Below, one piece after another: positions 23,001 to 38,000 of a DNA stretch of 64,000 nucleotides (positions are counted from its first letter, which is position 1; the number at the start of each line of letters is the position of its first letter). The translations under genes and the position numbers were made by a program. This DNA comes from Patiria pectinifera (taxonomy: Eukaryota > Echinodermata > Asteroidea > Valvatida > Asterinidae). The notes under the pieces are model-generated. The model saw nothing but the letters and a program-made list of their open reading frames with translations, searched no databases and was not told where the DNA came from. Where the stretch lies: contig CM057133.1 of the NCBI GenBank assembly GCA_029964075.1, forward strand, positions 16,020,699 through 16,084,698, read 5' to 3'.

Positions 23001-26000
23001 ACATGTAAAATGTCTACCACCTTGAGACTCAAACCACCTATACCAATTGATGGAGAATCCTTTTAGAAGAATAATGATACCAAGATCTCCCGATTCGGTC
23101 CAGTAGTTTTTGCTGCAGAGCCTATTTTGTGAAGCACACTTCTTTCATGTGGGTACTATTACATAACAATCCCTCTATCAATAACAATGCAAGTCAAATT
23201 CCCGGGCGCGGTTTAGTAATTCATCAGGACAAACATGACCCCACCTTGCTTCACAAAATAGGCTGTAGAACAAAAACTACTGGACCGAATCGGGCGATCT
23301 TGGCTTCATTTTGCTTCTAAAACGATTCTCCATGCATTGGTATAATGTGGTTTAAGTCTCAGGGTAGTGGAAGTATGCCAGTCCGTTTTTTTTGGACCAC
23401 CCTGTATAGTTGCACCAATATGTAAATCAGAGTGATTGTTTCCCTTACTTTGCGTCTCTCGAGATGGACAAACTCACCATAATATGGTGACATTTTCTTT
23501 TGGAGGGGGGTAATAATAATAACAATACCGGAGTCTTATGTAGCGCAGCATCTACCAACAATTAGGTACTCAAGGCGCTGGAAAATATGTCTATTTTTTT
23601 AAAGACAGGTAAATGAAGTTTATGAGAAATATGAAACCCATTATGTAGCACCTTTATAAGGAAGGTGCTGCGGCGCATATTGCAGCCACTACCAGAAACA
23701 CTGGAGAAAACCCCTTCTCTTAGCGATAAGTGTTACTGGGTTCTTTAACGTGCATTACACAACACACAGGACCTACGGCTTTACGTCCCATTCGAAGGAT
23801 GAAGCAAGAATGGTAAAGTGCCTTGCTCAAGAGCACAAGCACCGTGTTCCCCATCAGGATTCGAACCCATGTGGAGTGTCATGGCCTAGCGGATAAGAGC
23901 ACCGGCCTCATGCGCATGCTCTGGTGTTTCAGAGGCAACAGTGGCGTGGGTTCGAGCCCGCAGGTGAACACTTGTGCCCTTAAACAAGGCACTTATCCAT
24001 TACTGCTTCGTCCTTCGGGTGAGACGTAAAGCCGTAGGTCCCGTGTGTTGTGTAATACAATGCATGTAAAAGAACCTAGTGACACTTATTGCTAAGAGCA
24101 GGGGTTTGCCCAGGCGTTTCTGGCCTCCTGTATAAACTCCCACGCGGAGTATTTAGGAGAATAACCTACCAAGAACCATGCACCATGGCACATGAGTCGA
24201 ACACCGTAACCACAGCACCCCATAGATGTGTTTATGCTTTATTTCCAGCCTACCTAACTTGATTGCCATCTCTGGGTCCACCTCTTTGTCAATGAAGACA
24301 TGGCAGATGCCCTCACTGTGACCGAGGACTGGGATGCCCTGACTCTCCTGCTGTATCTTCTGTACCATGTCCTTGGAGCCCCGGGGAATGACCAGGTCCA
24401 CCAGACCTTCCATCTTGAGGAGGTCGCTCACCTGCTCACGGGTGTTGATCTGAAGGACGGAACAGGCGTGCAGTACAGATTAGAGCAGGGATTTCATGTC
24501 GACTGTGACATTTGGCAGGACTTTTGAGGTACAAAAGGAAAAGTATATACACACGCGAAATGTCCCATTTTTGTTTAAAAGTGCATTGTAAGGGAAACAC
24601 CTGCAGCTGATTTCACGAAACCATACGCAACATACGTAAGTTGCGCAACATTTCACTTATGACACATTTCATGAAAGACCCATACAATCTGCAACTTGCG
24701 CAATAAATTATGACGTAACTTGCGCAATAAATTATGGCGTAACTTGTGTAATCATTTTAGGTGGCGTTAATTGTGACATAGCGACTGAAAGTGACATATT
24801 TTACCAGCAAATCGGGACTGTCGTGGAGCCCGTTATTGCACAACTGGCAAGGTTGATACAAGACACTCACAACTTTATGTTTGAAGTAAATGAATATCTA
24901 ATATACATGTAACATAATTTTTAGAGTTGCCGAATGATTCCGAAGAAAGTCGGACAAAATAATTTTCAAAATGGCTTTCTGTTGTGATCCAATGACTGTT
25001 TCTCAAACAAACAAATTCACACACAAACAGCCGCATTTCAGGTTATTCTCAAGCTCACACGCCCACAAAGAATTCTCACGCTAATGAATAATTGACTCCA
25101 AACTCGAAAATTATGTTTAAATGATGATCTTTTTCTAAAAAAAATTGGTTATTGTTGTCAGAAATTGCCTCAGATCGCACCACAGAGTGTCAAAAATCCA
25201 AACATTTTCGGGGACCTTAAGTGGGCCCCGAACACCACGCCGTCAAGGCTTCGCGCTCGCATTTGTTGTGATGAAGCTTCATCGCCAAATTCTCGTGCTC
25301 AGCTCTTACTCAAAGTTGTTTAACTTTGAACTTGTTTATATGGACTTTAGGTGGACTCATCAACTACTACACTGATACCAATGAAATCAATTTTCATCAA
25401 CATCCTCCCCTTCCCAAACCCACCCCAACCCCAACCCCCCCAAAAAATCCCACAGTATAAATGAATAAATTAAATTAATTCTCAACATAATTGGGGTGGA
25501 CGGGGGTGAGAAAAAGGAGCATTACGCACCAATGCTACGGCATCTTTGGCTCCATACATCTCCAATGCCTCTGTGACCAGACCCTGCAAGTACTCATTAG
25601 TCAAGGTAGCCTCTTTGCCTCCCTTCAGCACCAAGCCGTTAGCGCTGCTGATGGCCAACGCTGCCACCTGCAATAACAATTAGTGGGGCAGTTTCAAAGA
25701 GCTATTAAGTAAAAAACTATTGCTTGACAAATGCATATGCTACCACAGTCGTTTTCCTAGTTCCCAATTTCCAATACTATATTTCCTGACAAAGAGCGTT
25801 TGAAAAGTAAAATGTCATCTTTTAGGTACACAAACATCTTCTCGATAAAATCTGTCGAAAAAGAGAAAAGGTTCAATGGCTTGCCCAACAGTTGTAAACA
25901 TACGCGCTACGTGTGGTACGCGATGCATCATTACTTTCCTAGGGAACCAATCAGCAATCGAGAAAAGGTTCAATGGCTCACCCGATGGTTGCACTATACA

Positions 26001-29000
26001 TGTACGTGCAGTGATCAAGATCGATTGGAGCTATAAAAAGAAAGTGTGCTTGTTCGAATTGATACAGACGGTCTTATTTTACATAAAATGGCCCCACCTC
26101 CATTCTACGAAATGACCAAGACATTAGTGACAGAAAGTTAAAAACCAACTACGCAAGGGCACTACACACCAATGCAACTATCGATCATGCTCACTGAAGT
26201 CTTGGGCCAAGACTACCTCTTTGCCAGTCAAAGGTATGACATAGTGTCCGTACGATAGGCAGACTAACGATGAGAAAATGGTTGCATCTATGGAATATTG
26301 TTCAACCAACCTGGGGTAGACAGTCGGGACGAGATTCAAAGATGACCATGAGCACCCCGATGGGCACGGTGATCTGTCGCAGAATCATGCCGTCAGCAAT
26401 CATGGTTTGCTTCAACTCCCGGCCGACGTTGTTGTGCGACGTCTCGGCGATCTGCTTCAGGCCGTCAGCCAGGCTGCGTATCTTGGGAGCAGTCAGGGAC
26501 AGGCGGGCCAGCATGGGACCAGACATCTGACCTGTGAGACGATGACGTCAAACTTATATGACAGAGTTTTGCACCAGGGAGATGTGAAGTTAAAATTGGA
26601 TTATTCCCTTTGCCTATTTAATTTTATAAGCACTCAGTTGTCAAGTGGTTAAGTCATCTGCACCATTAAAGATAAGGTCCATCATTTGTAATTTGTGCAT
26701 TATGTTCGTTTGAAGCAACAAAAGTGCTGAAAATGTAAAGAAGGATGCTTAACAACTAACCCGATGAAGTTCTAGCTTAGTGAATGCTGTATATTTCGAG
26801 AAAACAATATTCTAGGATCTTGATTTCAAATCAAAAGTTGCTGAGTCATGTTTTAAATTGCGTATTTAGCGTCCGGGACACGTTCTCACTGAGCAGATTG
26901 CAGCTGAGCAAGTTTGTGAATTTTCTTTTACACACTAGGGCTGTCCACTTTCGAATAAAGAAATTTAGTATTCGATTACTCAAAACTGCATTTGAACGAA
27001 TATTCGGATATTTGAACCAGCAACCTGCAACTGCGTGCTGCACTAGTAAAAAGTTGCACGAAGAGTGCGCAGTTGAAACTTGCGTGCGGCGATTGATATG
27101 GGGCGCTGGAGTGCTCTGCACTAAGTATTTTATAACTGTAAAAGGGCTTTAATTGTATGCAATTGTACACTGTACAATCAGCTGACTCATTCGTGCCAAG
27201 CACATGTCCCATTTGAAAATGTGCCGGGCTGTCTGGGTGCTGATCTGTAACATCTTTCTCGTTTTCTGTCAGTCTTTCAATCTACCGCACTTACTCATTC
27301 TGGCCATGTCCATGTCCTGTTTATTTGCAGCGATAATCTCATCTGATCTCTCCACCAACAAGTCTGCAAGTTTCTTGATAATGTCTGATCTCTGCAAAAC
27401 ACCATATTTTTCCAAACAAATACTGTTCATAGCTACAATTTAAATAAAACCTGTGCTCCCACACACACACACTCACCAATTCCTTGAAATTTTGTTACAA
27501 AAGTATGACACTCTGCTTTTTGTCAAACTGTTAACACGCCATTGTAGGTCTCTCTCGACATCATTTCCTACAGACCAGCCACGTGCATTGGCATTTTGAG
27601 CGTCAACTTGCATCACGCGCATCGGCTGTGTCGTATTTCAAACACATTTCGAGCACCAAACGCACGTTTGGAAAATTTCCAACACTGTGCAATCCGTGCT
27701 TGATTGTGTAAAATACGCAGTTAAAGCTCACCTACAGAGATGGCCGTCTTTGAGAGAGATCTATGGGAGCATAACATGCATGTATACGTGTGAACCCTCC
27801 TGAAATCTTACACTGTGTAGAAAAAAAAAACAATCACACTTTTGTGGTTCTAAAAATAAAGGGGCATCATCAAGCTCCAGTGACATTAAAGATGCATACC
27901 TCATGCTCTTCAAAAAAAAAAATTCTCCTGAGGATTTTCAATTTGCATGTTTTGTTTCAACTATTAGAAAATACTTTATTCCAATTCCGGTCATCTGCAA
28001 CCCTCTAAAAAAAAGGGCTTTCATTTTGTGCGCAAATACCCCACCCTGCAAGAGCCGAATTATTGTATAATAATTCACATACGTGAAGAAACAATTCAAT
28101 AACTAAACGTCAGTGAATTTTTATGTTCAATGTCTCATTCAAAAGTGAATAACTTTTATAATGTTAGCCAGAAAAGAGCAAATGATAAAAAAAGAATCTA
28201 TTAAGCTGTTTATAGCGGACATGCTAGACAGACCTGTTCTGGGGTAAGTGACTGCAGCAGCCTTCCGCCGTCTCGTGCTTTCGCAGCCTGCAGGTCCGGT
28301 GAGGGGCCGGAGGGCTTGGTCTCGCTGAAGAAGGTGCCGACCTTTCGCCCCTTGACCACATCCAAGATAACCTGGCCCTCACTCATGCCGTTGGCTATGA
28401 CCACTGCGATCCCTCGCTCCAGGGCCCAGTTAGCTGCTTTGACCTGATAATAATAATAATAATAATAATAATATTCCAAATACAAGTGGTTTATGGAACT
28501 CAGAATTTGTCTCTAGATTCAGCATCTACAGCCCACAATTCATATCCTGCAACATGCAAATCAAATGAAAAAAGCTGGCCTTGTGTGACAGGATTTAGTT
28601 TCTCCATAACATAAAATAAACTAATACCAGGCTTTCAAGCAGACCCAGGTGAAAAAGTAGAACATACAGGATCAAAATTAAATTAAAAAACAGGACAAAG
28701 GTCAAATTATAGATGTATGGAGGACTTTTGCGGGATTTCAGGAGTTGTTTTTGTTGATGCTCACCCATGTCCACAGCAACACCAGACTCAATTGGCATGT
28801 TCTATACTCACAACACTTGTGCTCGATCCAAAACTAAATTCTTGGAAGTACAGCTGCAGTATACTCCTGCACCCAACAGGCATGCAACTTTCAGCCTCAT
28901 TTCAGCCTCATGGGGTCAAAGGTCAAAATGAGCTGAACACGCATTCGTTGACCCGCAGAAAGGTCTGTACACTTTCAAGAAGACTATACTATGGCAAATT

Positions 29001-32000
29001 CAATCATTATTTACATGCAACACCTGTAATGTACATGCACATGAAGCACCTCCAACATTAGCAACCGGGTGCACATTTTTCTAAACAAGTCAACCTTTGA
29101 GCTTATCAAACAAATAGATTTCGGGGTCAATCTGTAAAAGTGTCCATCTTGTACCTTTGATTCCATTCCGCCCAGGCCCACTCTGGAGATCCCCCCAAAC
29201 ACGATGTTGGCAGTATCGCCCGGGTAGACTGTGTCCAATAGCCTGGATCCCTCCTGGTCCGGCGGGGTAGTGAAGATGCCACTCACATCTGACAGCAGCA
29301 GCAGCAGGTCTGCGTTCATCTCGGCGGCCAGTCTGGCTGCCAGGCTATCATTGTCTTTGATGCTGATGACCTGGTGTATGGAAATGTAGAAGAATGATTC
29401 GGATACGAAGTCCAATGGAAAGTCACAAAGTGCCCTTGTTGAAAATTGAGAAAAGCTCAGCAGCACTTTGAGATTGATGAACTGAATATTTCACCTCTAT
29501 ATAATGAGCTTCAAATATCACAGTGTGGTCATTTCCAAGGGCGTCAATCGCTTCTCAAAATTGGGGGGACATACCTTGATCAGAAATCATGCGAACGCGA
29601 AGCGCTAGCGGCTTGGGGCTTAGGGCCTGCTCAAGGGTCCAAAAAAATGTTGGATTCCAGATGCTTTGTGGTGCGATCTGAGGCAATTTATGACCACTCT
29701 AACCAATTTCTTGAGCAAAGATCATCATTTAAACATCATTTTCAAAACTGGAGTCAACTGGACCAGGTGAAGAGGTCATGTGCTGATTAAATCCCCTTTG
29801 CAAATGGCTTCGAGCCGTCAAAAGCGAGCCATGGTTGCCATTGTACATGCTCTTCCAAATACAGGGTCAAAAAAAGCGAAACCCAAATGTCGGGACTATA
29901 GTTTTGGTGAAGTTCTGCATGTAGCACTTTGAAAATCAAGGATATGAAAGCCCAATTCACAAGCTTTCTTTTAGTACGAGAATCATTCAAATCACTCATG
30001 TACTTTTGAAGTTACGGAATTTTGAACACAACCATCCTTTAAAGTTCTGTCCACGGATCACAATTCACACACATCCCTATGTGATTTGTTTTCGTTTTTG
30101 CTGAAAGAACACTTACCTTCTTGTGATCGGTGGACAGAACTTTAAAACAGTGGTTTAAACGGTTTAAAATCCGTAATTTGAAAAGTACATGAGTGATTTG
30201 AATGATTCTTGTACTAAAAGAAGCCTATGAATTGGGCTTTCCTATCCTAGATTTTGAAAGGGCTACATGCAGAACTTCACTAAAACAATAGTCCCGACAT
30301 TTGGGTTTTGCTTTCTTTAACTCACCGTGTACAAGAAATGCTGGGTATGTGCAAAATTAACTTGACTTTCCTCCCCTCGTTTAGTACAAGTGTGAAGTGA
30401 AGCTGAGACACTTTCGAATCCCCGTCGCCACAGCGTCAAACTTAGCCGCCATGTTTTGGCATTGTATTGTGGGATACTTACCCAAGTAACTGGCTCAGCC
30501 GGTCGGTTACTTGGGAAAGGCTCGAGTAAGCGCGAGAATTCATGCGATTGTTAAATTAAATGTAGTCGGGCTTGCACGAGTAAGCGCGGGGAAGTAATAA
30601 AATGCGGGAGTAGTCTTTTGATAACCCAAGTACTCTCTTTATATTTGTCAGTGTCTCACCCCTTGTAGATCCTTGTCTGGTTCAGGCGGGGGCGCTACCA
30701 CGTCGTTGGCATTCAGGATTGGAATGATGTTCATCCTTAGCAGCTCGTTCAGAGTCCCCCTCAAGTTGTTCCGGGAATAATCGTGGTAGAAATCGGGCTT
30801 GGTTACCAGCACCTGGGAAAGCCAACGTATTAATGAAAAAGAAAATAAAGGAATTTTTTTTGACATGATCGACCTGCTTCGTTGGCTTATTACATACGTA
30901 CCTCTATATGACAGAGTGTTGTAAATACCCAAGTTTGAGCTACATAGAGAACTAACAGTAGGCTACAAATTTGTTTAAACGAATATGGCAAATGCTTAAA
31001 ATTAAAATGTCCTGTCTCTGGCCTTAAATTAACTTCATGGGGAATTCATTTTTTTTTTCTGAATGTTGAAAAACTGTGCCAAGCAGACTTAATATTTCAC
31101 AAGTTGATTACGGTAATATATGATTTTATGAATGATGAAAATATGGACAAATATGGAAAAATACTAGAAACGTGTTTGATGTTGGATCATTTTTTGTGTT
31201 TTGTTTTACCCTCAGAGGTTTGTATGCACTGAGCTGTAGTGAGCCAACAGAAATAAAAGTCTTTATTTAAAGTTTTATTTCATAATTGTTAAAAACACTG
31301 TGCTAACAGAATGCAGCATTTCACAAGCTGTTTATGACAATTTGAGTTTAACTTGAGCAAATGGACAACAATGGAAAAATACTAGAAAAAAGTTTGACGT
31401 TGAAATGTTATCTCAGCCTCTGAGGTATATTAAAGCTCACAGCACGTTTGGTTTTACCTGAGCAGTAGTGAGCCCATACTGGGAGAACATGGCCTCATAG
31501 AGTGACATGAGTCCACTCTGGCCTGCTGCAGCACACGCTCGCGAATCCAATAAGAAGTTGCCCTGCAGCCAAACGAGAAAGACAGGAAATTATAGGTATC
31601 GCTCCATTATGTCAGTAACAATATGAACAAAGTCATTGTGCAGATTATGCTAAAACACACCAGCTTTGCCTACATATGCACATGCACATGTACGCCTAAC
31701 TGTTTGAGGGAAATTGAGGCCAAGTCAGTGCAAAGATACAGCGCGACTCAAAAAAAACTGCAACCCTAAACCGTTTGCCTTTTTTTTAAAAAGGGATCGG
31801 TGGATTTTTGTGTTTTGGGTGTCAGATTAAAGCTGAGAGCATTTTCTTTCAAATACTGAAAAAAAAAACCATGAAAATAACACTTCTTATGATTTATGAT
31901 GTAATGTGCACTTGTATACATGTACAGGTATTATTGGTGAATTATGAAATTTCTAATTAAAATTTGAATTACACAGAGATGTAATACAGTGTTCATGCAT

Positions 32001-35000
32001 CCGTTCAACTGGAAAATTTCTCAATGCCTAAAAAGCTGGCTGAGAGTAATTGCTGGGTGATTCTCAGTACATGAATATTGGTACACAGAACTTTAGTGCA
32101 ATGTACGTGCATGTATTACAGAAGGTGAAATATATAATTACTGGTACATATGGAGTACATTAATTGGGCATGTGTAGCAAAGCTACATGTATTACATGCT
32201 ATTACATGCAGCTTAAGCCACAGATTCATGGCCAGGTGTAGTTAATGCAAATGTGGTCAACCAAGGGTCAACATATGTTTTTCCTCTCACCATATGCTTC
32301 AAACTTCGAATTCAAAACCAAAGAGAGAAATTTTGTATGATTATGCACCTTGGTACATCTTACCACACTTTTTATAATGTTGAATTAAAGGGAATGTACA
32401 TCATTAGCTTTTGCTGTAATTTTCAGAAATGAACTATTTGAGGGGTTAGTATAATAGATCAAATATTGTTACACTGACATTTTTGAAGTTTTGTGTTCGA
32501 AAAGGTTAGAAAAACCAAGCAAAAATGTTCAAGTAGTCTGGTTCCCTGACTCCACAAAAGATAAAATGAATCAATTTATAGATGTCGGAAAATTGTAAGG
32601 TAAGGGAACCAGTCTAGCTGGCCTGCACCCGTTCATAAACATGTAACCAATAGCAAACAACATTTGGACTGAAACAATTGTAAATTAGGAGCAGTAGTTG
32701 AAAAATAGTTAGGTTTTTCCAACGGTGGTCGGCCGACCACTGTTGGAAATGTTACAAAAATACCATTTTCTTGAAAATGACTTCACACAAGGTGCCATAA
32801 TTTTACAGGATGCTTAAGACTGTCATTTACCAACATCCTAGTAAGGTATTTCGTAAAAACTTGGTAGTTTTTTCTTCGATGTTTGCAAATGTTGTATTTT
32901 CCCTTTAAGCAACAGATCCATGGCCAGGTGCATTTATTGCAAATGTGGTCAACATATGTTTTTCCTCTCACCATATGCTTCAAACTTCGAATTCAAAACC
33001 AAAGAGATTAAATTTTGTATAATTATGCACCTTACAACTTACCACACTTTTGATAATGTTGAATTAAATGAACAGCCAATGAAGGATATATCCAACCACC
33101 CGATTAATGAACCAAATCTATTAACCTTTATCAGCGGATTCAGCGCGACCTTTTCATTAATTATCCTACAGAAGCGAACAGATTGACTCCGTATCAGTGG
33201 CATAAGGAGGTCATTTATGTTTTTGCTTTTTGGGGGGGGGGGCGGTTAAACATTTCTTGAAAAGGGCACTTGCGTATCCGTGCCAATTGGTTGGTTTGGG
33301 TTGGTTTTATTTCATAAAAAATCGTTTTGCAGCAAAATGCTGAATTACATGGCATTTACAGTGTTCAATAATAAGACAGCTACAAGAAAATATTTATTAC
33401 AAAAAAAAAAAAATGTTGACATGTTTTTTTGGCCTCCTTAAAATCAAATAGTGGTGGGGGGGCTGCTACCATCTGTCGGTGGGGGCAGTAAGGCAAAATA
33501 TCCGGGCGATACAGGCGCAAAAACAAAAAAAGCACCTGTAACGGCCGATGGCAAGAAAAGGGCACAAAACTGGTAGGTCGGGAATTTTTTAAGGGGAGGG
33601 GGACATTTTTTCTGTGTTGATCACATATACATGTAGGCATAGGTGCCTGTGTGTATACATGTATATCACGGAGCTAAATATAGCTCCATGGTATATTTTT
33701 CCCAACAAAAATTAGGGTAGGAGCTGTCAAAATAGGGTAGGCAGGGTATCCAGTTAAGCAGAACTATCTTCTTTTTTTTGCCTAATCAATATCACATTTG
33801 ACACAGGGGATTTCAGATGTCTAGCCATGTGTGGACTGAGGATGATGCAATACAAATATAGCACAAGACATACAACAGTACACTTGCTGCTGACACAGCA
33901 GTCTGTACTGCACCATATGGGAGCTGAATCCTGCTATGACTTCAAAATGACCTCAAACCCCTGATGACAGGTGGCAAGGTGTTTCTGAACATTAAGGCTG
34001 GTGATTGTTGGTCTTAAAAAAAAAAAAATTACAAGAGTATACATTGTTCACGTATTGTACCTGTATGTAAACACATACACATATATACAGGGCTGGGATT
34101 GTTTTAATTTATTTATATATATATTTTGTCTAATACCCACACTCAATAAGGCAAGCTTGTAATATGTTCCGTCACTTTTTAAAAATTCCATTTTAACTCC
34201 ACCATATGGGGGAGAATCACTGATTTATTTCCACAATTCACTGCAATTCACAATCCACATGCCTATGTGTGAATTAGTAATTGATATTGGTACAGGTACT
34301 TTGTTCGTTATAAAAATGTATGTATCCAAGAATTTCACTTCCCATTTCCACAAAGTCACCTTACAATGTCTCATGCATATGAACGAACAGGGCAAATTGA
34401 ACAGGAGTAGAGCCCTATAATAAATGTGATTCTATATCCCCAAATACAAATTAAACATTATACTTCTATTGAATTAAGAACTACTACACACTGTAAATTT
34501 TACTTTATTATGTAAAGAGATGCGAGAAAAAGAACAAAAAAAGTAAAATTCCCTAGCCAAAAAAAAAGTAGTAAGAAAACATTGCAACTTGAAAAATATC
34601 TGTCAAGTTATCACCTTATGCAAATACGTGTATTTTAACTGTAATCATTTGGTTTATTGTGAGCAAATTGAAAGAGTGGGATTACATGCTCATAAACAAA
34701 TTTGAGGTGTGAACACTTACAGCCACAATCTGACAATAAACTACATGTAAATGCTGTAATCAATGAATAAACAGTGTACATACCTGTACAAGAAGTTGCT
34801 ATGCGTGTGAATCTCCTAAAATACAATTGTGTGGGCTAACTTTGCAATAAACCGTGGCACATTTTTCGCAGTTAGTGACTGGGATTCCTTTCAATACCTA
34901 ACTGGCAACAAAAAATAGGCATTTGTCTGTTACATGTCTTCGATAAAATTGTGTACATGTTTCGTCCTTAGTTAACTGTATTTTTCTTAGCCTTCTTAAC

Positions 35001-38000
35001 TGTTTCATTATAAATAGAAATGACTACATGTAAGTACCTATTTCGGTGAATAGATACGCTTGGAAAGTTGCAGCGATTTCATTGAAAATCAATCAAATCA
35101 ATCGTTCCACTCTGTTCCCTTCATATAATGAATAATTTCAGACGACCGGCGGCACACATGCATGTAATGACCTTGCAATAATTAATTATCGATTGTACAA
35201 GGTACGCGTGTACGCTTAGGGGTGTTTGAAACCAAGTCCTAGTATTGCATTTCAAATTATACTGAAGACATGGTCAATAATTAGGGGCCAGATTTATCAC
35301 ACAGAACACCACAAAAATTTGCTGTAAAAGTACAGAAAGTATTGGCTTCTGAGCCCAAACCTTCGTAAACCTTCCACCAACTCTCATCCTCCTTTCTCCC
35401 AATCCCATCTACATGAAGATATTCATGCCTTTCAATGAATGCAATTGAAGTGGTGAACAAAACTCATCTCCCATCCTCCATTACCTACATGTACACCCTA
35501 CATCAGAGTAGAACAAAATTCCTGTCACGAACTGTGTGCTACCTCACAATGTTTTTTTTGGTCAAGCATGTGTGACGGCCACTCAACGAATTTCACTATT
35601 CCACGATTCATTTTAGCCGCACACGAACACCTACACGAACACATACACATCCCATTTGTTTTCATTTAAGTCTTCCTTATTAAGTCAATGTACCGTAGGA
35701 AGGCTCTGGAGATTTCTGGCCAAGCTGCCTGAATGGATGCACAGTGTCAGATTACAGTGGAAATCTATACACTGTGTGAATTAAATTTACAATATCTTCT
35801 TGCCATCAAAAACGTACAAATTCAACACACGTGTAAAGATTTCAATGAACATTACGCATACTGTAATTGCTTGTTCATTTTGAAATAAAATCTAGACAAA
35901 ATTCAAGAAGTCATTGAAAATACATATTCGTGTACATGGCCATGTGCATTTGTGTACATTGTATTTCAATAAGATCTTTGAAAAGAAAGCCACCATCCAC
36001 ATCTAAGCATTTTTAAAATTGTTTTCTATACTTTTATCCTTTTGGTTTTACTAGTCAAATTAAATACAAACATTAATTAAGGTATGTATTTAAGCACATT
36101 CCCAAATAATTTTTTAAGAAATAAAAGGAAAAATGCATACAAATGTAACTTATTTTAAAGCGGAGAAACACATTTCTGCAGACCAAAGTCATGTTTAAGA
36201 CCTGACAGTTACATGTATTTGAAATAAACTGTCATTCGCAGCAGCACAACTGCCATGGTTTTCACAATTTTCCCCTCGGATGCAATGCAATATTATGGCA
36301 CAGGTCTGCCAAAAGTGCACTTAATGCAACCACATGCCTCAGGGACCATCAAAGAACCACTCAGACATGAGAAATAACGGAGCGGCCGTTCACCTACAAG
36401 ACATGTTATCCATAATCCATCAAAGATCAATATTAAAGAATTATGTCTTTACTACAGCTAGAGGAAAATGCACACAATGTAGTTGTGCAGTATACAACTC
36501 CAAATGGGCAAGAACTGATGAAACAATGAGTTAAACATTTTGACTTAATTTGTTGTTCAACAGATTTGAAGACTACTTGGTTATTAGGGGTCACAGACAA
36601 AATGATGATGCCGGGAGTTTAAATAATTTATGACGAAATGTGAAAGGCTTTTTGGAATAAGAATGATTCTCTTTTTTTTTTCTTAAATCTTGCAAACAAA
36701 AAGTGCAACAAATATATTACTGACACATGTACCGGTATTTATTTGAGCAAATTTCTCAATCAAATATTTTACACTGAGCTTTTTTTTGAGGAGGGGGTGT
36801 TGGTTTCGGTTGTTTTGTTTTCTCTTTTTTTTTATTTCTTTATTATTTTAAATTACATTATATTTATTTATTTTTTTGGGGGGGGGGGGGTTAGAAATGA
36901 CATACCGGTAGTTTAGGTCCTTGTACATTTAACAAGTACAATGAAGTGCCTATTGCACTAAAAATTCCCTTCAATTTAAATCAATTCAATATCTATGAAC
37001 CACACATAAGGAAGCACCCATTTAGAAAGCACACGTAGTCAGGGTTCTAGCCAGGGTGAAATTATAGCGTAGGGGTAATTTTGGTTCGACGACTAATGCG
37101 AGCGCGGAGCGCGAAGCCCTTACGGCGTGGGGTCCGGGGCCCGCTTAAGGGCCCCGAAAAATTTTGGACTCTAGATGCTCTGTGGTGCAATCTGAGGCGA
37201 TTCCCTGCCACTTTCCCCTGATTTTTGTTTAGTAGAAGTGTTTAAAATTATAAGAAATTTTGTTTTATTTGTTTCAATGATTGATACTCTTGCTCCTGTA
37301 AAGTTTCTTCTGTTTTCAAATTTTAGAACATGTTTACAATGTATAAATTGTTCCAAGATCGATGCTTTATGCTGTTTAATCATTTTTAGTAGTTCTTCAA
37401 TGTTTTATAAAAAATTGAGATTTACTTTGTCAATATTAAGTGCGAGAACAAATCGCATGAACATTTCATATTCATGTAACGATTCATTGAATTCAAGTTT
37501 GAAGTCAGTGTAATTTAATCAATCTAAAACTAAAACAGAGAGTAATTAGGCATGCATGTACAAGGTTTTACATGGAGGAATAAGAACCATCTCATTCTCA
37601 AGAGACACTGACAGCCCAGTTTCAATTTCAAGAAGCCTTGTGTTGTGTAGCGCTGCCGTAGTAGCAGTAGTTCCGATTTTAAATTTGTAAATAAAACCAT
37701 GGAGCCTTTTTATAGCTCCATGATAAAACCATCCGATCGGCAGGGAGAAAAATTGTAAAACCATGAAGGTCTCAGACAGAAAAAGTCTTCGGCGATTGCA
37801 ATTTCCACATGCTACAACACAATGTGAAGGAGAAATCTCATTTTTGTTATGTTAAAAAATATAATTGTAGATAATGACGATGAGAAATAATCACCGGGAA
37901 TTGCTTCCTATCCCGGCCCCGGCCGGCGTGCGGGCGCTGGTTAGCCCACGCCGGCTACGCCGGCGAACTACGCGACCAAATTTTCCCTCAGCATTTGAGA

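Noticed and set aside
33064-37031. Additional P5CS exon between exons 2 and 3
   Set aside because: Exons 2 and 3 already join in phase and match the protein; no open segment with splice sites fits the few residues by which the link is shorter.
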